Assembly: GCF_016741855.1 (NCBI RefSeq)
Contig: NZ_JAERRH010000020.1
Coordinates: 49,027-113,026 of the forward strand
Source of the DNA: Streptomyces musisoli
GTDB lineage: Bacteria; Actinomycetota; Actinomycetes; Streptomycetales; Streptomycetaceae
Reading direction: 5' to 3'
Length of the DNA stretch: 64,000 nucleotides
How positions within the stretch are numbered: the stretch's first letter is position 1; each line of letters starts with the position of its first letter. Under the pieces are notes generated by a model. That model did not search any database and was not told the DNA's origin. It saw only the letters and a list, made by a program, of their open reading frames with translations. Below are positions 59,856 through 64,000 of this stretch, piece by piece. The translations under genes and the position numbers were made by a program.

Positions 59856-61268
59856 ATGCGGGATCCGCTGTCCGTCCTCACCGAGGCCTTCACCTCCTTC
59901 CTCTTCGGGAAGGTCGAGACGACCCGGCTGCCGGTACGCACCTCCACGGGCCAGGCCCAGGCCGTCTACCTGCCCACGGCCGCGCCCGGCCTCGGTGACT
60001 CCGGCGTCATCATCGGCCGCGAGGTGTACTCCGGAAAGGGCTACATCTACGACCCCTTCCAGCTCTACGGCCAGCAACTCCCGGCCCCCCACTGGCTGGT
60101 CCTCGGTGAGTCCGGCAACGGCAAGTCGGCGCTGGAGAAGACGTACGTCCTGCGCCAGCTGCGGTTCAAGGACCGTCAGGTCGTCGTCCTGGACGCGCAG
60201 GGCGAGGACGGGGTGGGCGAGTGGAACCTCATCGCGCAGGAGCTGGGGATAACTCCTATCCGGCTGGACCCGACGGCGGCGCTGGACCACGGGATCCGGC
60301 TCAACCCGCTGGACCCGGCGATCACCACCACCGGCCAGCTCGCGCTGCTGCGGACCATCATCGAGGTCGCGATGGGCCACGGCCTGGACGAACGCTCCGG
60401 CTTCGCCCTGAAGGTCGCGCACTCGTACGTCAACGAGACCATCGTCGACCGCCAGCCCGTCCTGACCGACATCGTCGACCAGCTGCGGCACCCCGAGCCG
60501 GAGTCGGCCGAGTCGATGAACGTCGCCATAGACGACGTACGGGCCTGGGGCCTGGACGTCGCCCTGGTCCTCGACCGGCTCGTCGACGGTGACCTGCGCG
60601 GCATGTTCGACGGCCCGACGACGGTCGGCATCGACCTCGACGCGCCCCTCATCGTCTTCGACCTGTCCCACATCGACCGCAACTCCATCGCCATGCCCAT
60701 CCTCATGGCGATCGTCGGCGTGTGGCTGGAGCACACCTGGATCCGCCCCGACCGGAAGAAGCGCATCTTCCTGGTCGAGGAGGCCTGGCACATCATCAAC
60801 AGCCCTTTCGTGGCCCAGCTTTTCCAGCGGCTGCTGAAATTCGGGCGCCGGCTGGGCCTGTCCTTCGTGGCGGTCGTCCACCACCTGTCCGACGTGGTCG
60901 ACGGGGCCGCGGCGAAGGAGGCGGCGGCCATCCTGAAGATGGCGTCGACCAGGACGATCTACGCCCAGAAGGCGGACGAGGCCAGGGCGACGGGCCGGGT
61001 CCTCGGCCTGCCCCGGTGGGCCGTGGAGATCATCCCGACGCTCACCCCGGGCATCGCCGTCTGGGACGTCAACGGCAACGTCCAGGTGGTCAAACACCTG
61101 ATCACGGAGACGGAACGGCCACTGGTCTTCACCGACCGCGCGATGACCGAGTCGTCCAGCGACCTGACGCCCGACGACGCCCTGCGCGCCGCCGAGCTGG
61201 AGGCCGAGCAGCGGGCCGCGGCCTTCGTGGAACAGCACCTGGGCGACTCCGAGTCGACGGTGGCGTAA
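59856..61268 (+). CDS. VirB4/TraC-type ATPase (C-terminal motor half)
   Basis: 470 residues. The ATPase core has Walker A LGESGNGKSALEK (about residue 90), VVVLDAQGEDG, Walker B RIFLVEEAWHII and the conserved LGLSFVAVVHHLSD, as in VirB4. It ends in a charged tail. Together with the preceding gene it equals one VirB4 split in two. It probably powers transport or assembly of the membrane complex. The ATG lies 14 bp after the previous stop. The position corresponds to cmdB, reported as important for differentiation in S. coelicolor. Confidence 0.83.
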   Translation: MRDPLSVLTEAFTSFLFGKVETTRLPVRTSTGQAQAVYLPTAAPGLGDSGVIIGREVYSGKGYIYDPFQLYGQQLPAPHWLVLGESGNGKSALEKTYVLRQLRFKDRQVVVLDAQGEDGVGEWNLIAQELGITPIRLDPTAALDHGIRLNPLDPAITTTGQLALLRTIIEVAMGHGLDERSGFALKVAHSYVNETIVDRQPVLTDIVDQLRHPEPESAESMNVAIDDVRAWGLDVALVLDRLVDGDLRGMFDGPTTVGIDLDAPLIVFDLSHIDRNSIAMPILMAIVGVWLEHTWIRPDRKKRIFLVEEAWHIINSPFVAQLFQRLLKFGRRLGLSFVAVVHHLSDVVDGAAAKEAAAILKMASTRTIYAQKADEARATGRVLGLPRWAVEIIPTLTPGIAVWDVNGNVQVVKHLITETERPLVFTDRAMTESSSDLTPDDALRAAELEAEQRAAAFVEQHLGDSESTVA

Positions 61269-61280
61269 GGGGAGTGCAGG

Positions 61281-62945
61281 GTGAGACCGGACGATCGCCG
61301 TGACAGCAGCCGGCAGGGCCAGGGCGGCATCCCCGACGGCCTGCTGATCGGCCTGCTCGCCTTCCTGCTCGGCATGACCGTCCTGGTGTGGACGGCCACG
61401 GGCCTCGCCGCCTGGTTCGCCCGGGGCGCCTGGCCCGGCGGCGTCACCTTCACCCGCACCCCCCTGGCCATGCGCCATCTCATCGGCCGGCCGCACGACA
61501 TCGCCGGCGCCTGGCCGGACACCCCGCCGGCCGGGCTGTCCGGCTGGGGTCTGTTCTGGGGTCTGTTCATCGGCCAGCTGATGGTCCTCTTCGTCCTCAC
61601 GATGTTCGTGATGGGCACGGTGGCACGCTGGCGGTCCGGAAGGGCCCGGCGGCCCTCCGGCGACACCGCGAAGCGGCACGACGACACCCCGGAGCGGCAC
61701 GGCGACACTGCGGAGCGGCACACACCCCCGGAGCCCCGCCACGACGCGCCTGCGGCCCCCTACGGCGCGCCCACGCACCGCCGCGACCAGGCCACACCCG
61801 CACCCCGCCACGCCGTGCCCGAGCCCCGCCACGAGACGCCCGAGCCCACGTCCCCGCCGCCCAGCTACGACGTGCCCGCGCCCCGGACCGACGTGCCCGC
61901 GCCCCGCACCGAGCCGGAGCCCCTGTCACCGCGGCCCGTCAGGGCAACGGTCGCGCACGAACCCGCCGTCGGCCTCCCGGCGGACGGTGGACGTGCGGGT
62001 GGGTGGGAGACCGGCCGTGGTGACGGCCCGGTGCTCTACGCGCCGCCCGCGGCCCGCCGGACGACGGCGGTCCAGGCCATCCGGGACGCGTCGGGCCCCG
62101 CGCTCGTGGTGACGTCGAACCCGGACCTGTGGGCGGAGACGAAGGATGCCAAGACCAAACTGGGTCCCACCCTCCTCTACGATCCCGCGCACCTCTGCGA
62201 CACCCCGGCCCGGCTCCACTGGTCCCCCACCGCCGGCTGCGCGGACAGACAGACGGCCCTGCACAGGGCGACGGCCCTGATCACCCCCGTACGGCCCACC
62301 GCCAAGATCGACCAGGCGGTGGCGGACACAGCGATCACCCTCCTGCGCAGCTACCTCCACGCCGCCGCGCTGGAGAACCGCACCATCCGGCACGTCCACC
62401 GCTGGGCCCAGGGCACGCAGGTGCAGGACGCCGTCCGCACCCTGCGTACGCACACCAAGGCCGCACCCGGCGCCGCCGGCGAACTGGAGGCCGCCCTCAC
62501 CGGGCATCCCGAACGCCGGGACATCGCCCAGGAACTGACGAGCAGGGCGCTGTCGGCGCTCTTCACGGTGAACATCCGCGAGTCCTGCACACCGAACCGA
62601 ACTGATGCACTGGCCTTGGATTCTTTCGTCCACGAAGGGGGCACGCTTTATGTGGTCGGTGAATCCATCGAGGACCCGAGGAGTAATCCAGGTGCGATGC
62701 CCCTCCTGACGGCCCTCGTCTCCAGCGTGGTCGAGCGCGGCCGGCGCATGGCCGAACGGTCATCCTCCGGTCGGCTCGACCCACCACTCACCCTGGTCCT
62801 GGACGACATCGCGGCCGTGGCCCCGTTCCCCGAGCTGCCGGACCTGCTCGCCACGGGGGCGGATCAGGGCCTGCCCACGCTCGCCCTGCTCCGCTCCCGC
62901 GAACAGGCCCGCTCCCGCTGGCCGCACCAGGAGCTGCCGGTCTAG
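61281..62945 (+). CDS. VirD4/TraG-like coupling protein with degenerate Walker A
   Basis: 554 residues. Two membrane helices (GLLIGLLAFLLGMTVLVW, LFWGLFIGQLMVLFVLTMFV) are followed by a long Pro/Arg/His-rich disordered linker (residues ~110-230). The motor-like domain aligns by eye with TraG/VirD4: GPALVVTSNPDLWAETKD, GPTLLYDPAHLCD, HWSPTAGC, LTLVLDDIAAVAPFPELPDL, LATGADQGL. At the Walker A position it reads YAPPAARRTTAV, lacking Gly-Lys-Thr, and Walker B ends DD rather than DE. ATP hydrolysis is therefore unlikely. GTG start with GGGGAG. The position corresponds to cmdA. Confidence 0.78.
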   Translation: MRPDDRRDSSRQGQGGIPDGLLIGLLAFLLGMTVLVWTATGLAAWFARGAWPGGVTFTRTPLAMRHLIGRPHDIAGAWPDTPPAGLSGWGLFWGLFIGQLMVLFVLTMFVMGTVARWRSGRARRPSGDTAKRHDDTPERHGDTAERHTPPEPRHDAPAAPYGAPTHRRDQATPAPRHAVPEPRHETPEPTSPPPSYDVPAPRTDVPAPRTEPEPLSPRPVRATVAHEPAVGLPADGGRAGGWETGRGDGPVLYAPPAARRTTAVQAIRDASGPALVVTSNPDLWAETKDAKTKLGPTLLYDPAHLCDTPARLHWSPTAGCADRQTALHRATALITPVRPTAKIDQAVADTAITLLRSYLHAAALENRTIRHVHRWAQGTQVQDAVRTLRTHTKAAPGAAGELEAALTGHPERRDIAQELTSRALSALFTVNIRESCTPNRTDALALDSFVHEGGTLYVVGESIEDPRSNPGAMPLLTALVSSVVERGRRMAERSSSGRLDPPLTLVLDDIAAVAPFPELPDLLATGADQGLPTLALLRSREQARSRWPHQELPV

Positions 62946-63508
62946 GACCGCCGCTCGAGAACGAATTCCAGCTCGGTCTCCGCCTCGTTCTTCGAGAACG
63001 ACACGACCAGTCCGCTCGGCGCGAAGCCCACCTTGCGGTAGGCGCCCTGGGCGCGCGCGTTCTCCGTGTGGACGAACAGCCGCACCCGCTCGGCGTGCTG
63101 CTCCCACGCCCACTCCACGCCGGCGTCGAACAGCGTCTTGATCAGTCCGTTGCCCCGGTGCTCGGGCCGCACGAAGACGCCGACGACGTGCCCCTGCCGC
63201 CGGTCGACCGGGTTCCCGGCCCAGTCCTTCGTACCGGGTTCCTCGAGGAGCACGGTGATGGTGCCGGCCCAGGTTCCGTCCGGCGCCTCGGCGATGAACT
63301 GGCGGGCGGCCGTGGAGCCTTCTCCGGAGCCGATCGCCCGGTCCTGCCAGAACGCGTCCGCCCGGGCCGCGGCCTCCTCGTACGTCTCCAGGAAGGCGAG
63401 GTGTGCCACCGGGTCGCGCAGGGCGTCGAGACGCAGCTGCCGTACCGCGGCCCACTCGTCGGGGCGTATCACTCGGACGATGTAGTCATCGCTGGTGGGG
63501 GTGCTCAT
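62942..63508 (-). CDS. GNAT-family N-acetyltransferase
   Basis: 188 residues with the GNAT fold: RVIRPDEWAAVRQLRLDAL at the N-terminus, acetyl-CoA motif VVGVFVRPEHRGNGLIKTLF, and the C-terminal VHTENARAQGAYRKVGF. The substrate is unknown; the sequence resembles ribosomal-protein/amino-acid acetyltransferases. The start is at MSTPTSDDY. It is convergent with the coupling-protein gene, the stops overlapping by 4 bp. Confidence 0.88.
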   Translation of the reverse strand: MSTPTSDDYIVRVIRPDEWAAVRQLRLDALRDPVAHLAFLETYEEAAARADAFWQDRAIGSGEGSTAARQFIAEAPDGTWAGTITVLLEEPGTKDWAGNPVDRRQGHVVGVFVRPEHRGNGLIKTLFDAGVEWAWEQHAERVRLFVHTENARAQGAYRKVGFAPSGLVVSFSKNEAETELEFVLERRS

Positions 63509-63540
63509 GCAGTCACGGTAGCCACGCGCCGCGGCTCTCT

Positions 63541-63951
63541 CACCCGAAATTCGACGACGAGCTGGAGTACGGCAGTGAGAACTGGCAGTACGTCGCGGAA
63601 CTGACCCGCCGGGACGGCGAGCCCCTGGTCCACAAGAGCTACGCCGACTCCTTTGAGGAAACGGACCTGGAGTCGGTGCTGGCCGAGCTGAAGGTGGGCC
63701 GGCTCCTCGTGTCGGGCGCGCAGACGGACGTCTGCATCCGTTCGACCCTGCACGGCGCCGTCGTCCGTGGGTACGACGCCACGCTGGTGGCCGACGCGCA
63801 CACCACGGAGGACATGACCAAGTACGGTGCACCCGCTCCCGAGCAGGTGATCGCCCACACCAATCTGTACTGGAAGTACCACAGCGCGCCCGGTCGCCAG
63901 GGCGGAACCGTGGACACCGCAGAGGTCACGTTCTGGCCCGGAAAGCGGTAG
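63541..63951 (+). pseudogene. 5'-truncated isochorismatase-family hydrolase
   Basis: The frame encodes the C-terminal two-thirds of a cysteine hydrolase: HPKFDDELEYGS, LVHKSYADSF with the catalytic Lys, LLVSGAQTDVCIRST with the nucleophile Cys, and DAHTTEDM. Homology begins abruptly about 30 bp past the GNAT start codon. The N-terminal strand that supplies the catalytic Asp (family pattern LLVIDVQ) is missing, and no suitable start codon precedes the conserved part. About 135 of the usual 180-200 residues remain. Probably a deletion remnant, the breakpoint lying next to the GNAT gene. Confidence 0.72.
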
Positions 63952-64000
63952 GTGCCGAGCCGGAAAGCTGTAGGTACTGAGCAGGAAAGCACGTACTGCC

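Noticed and set aside
55669..62945. Cluster considered as an integrated conjugative element or prophage
   Set aside because: No integrase, relaxase, replication gene, att-like repeat or flanking tRNA is visible, and base composition matches neighbouring core genes.

Overview
The window is chromosomal DNA from a Streptomyces (or close relative). It has very high G+C, frequent GTG starts, GTGA/ATGA overlaps between co-transcribed genes, and marker genes typical of the genus (glnR, the nickel regulator nur, the WhiG anti-sigma factor rsiG, the mycothiol gene mshD, a pst/ppk phosphate region). From memory, the gene order matches the conserved core interval around SCO4126 to SCO4190 of S. coelicolor, read in decreasing SCO order. 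That statement is recall, not a search result.

0 to 9.7 kb is the most accessory-looking part. It holds the 3' end of a UvrA-like ABC protein, a HelD-type RNA polymerase motor/helicase and a TetR regulator with an A/T-rich palindrome in front of the helD gene. Next come a protein with two complete aminoglycoside-phosphotransferase-type kinase domains, a HAD phosphatase translationally coupled to a GntR regulator, a tiny membrane protein and a second, paralogous GntR regulator. The two GntR loci share an identical 17-bp operator and direct half-sites 11 bp apart. I regard this kinase/phosphatase/two-regulator group as the best candidate for an undescribed system.

9.7 to 25.5 kb is conserved housekeeping and regulation: rsiG, dtd, ygfZ, nur, a nitrobindin-like barrel, a DsrE protein and a DUF2993 protein. 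A cysteine-containing leader peptide precedes the sulfurtransferase/DUF1416 pair. Then follow a MoaD/membrane-protein pair, an alpha/beta hydrolase, glnR, a LacI regulator, an HtrA-like protease and a two-component system.

25.5 to 36 kb contains a divergent MarR/NmrA pair with three tandem operators, a coupled AAA+ ATPase and TPR membrane protein, a secreted 5'-nucleotidase, mshD, and a YtrA-type GntR-ABC transporter operon behind a perfect palindrome.

36 to 48.6 kb is the phosphate region: ppk overlapping a CHAD-domain gene and followed by a Nudix gene, a lipoprotein, csoR, a PhoU-like/Pit pair and the pstSCAB operon. PHO-box repeats lie upstream of pstS, and a strong intercistronic hairpin lies between pstS and pstC.

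48.6 to 64 kb carries a secreted flavoprotein, a PAP2 phosphatase, a cell-wall hydrolase, a secreted protease and an SDR/TetR pair. A six-gene cluster follows (matching my memory of cmdF to cmdA) whose parts resemble a pared-down type IV secretion machine: VirB2-like, VirB8-like, VirB6-like, a VirB4 split in two, and a VirD4/TraG-like protein with a degenerate Walker A. The window ends with a GNAT acetyltransferase and a 5'-truncated isochorismatase-family remnant. I saw no rRNA, tRNA, CRISPR array or complete insertion sequence.
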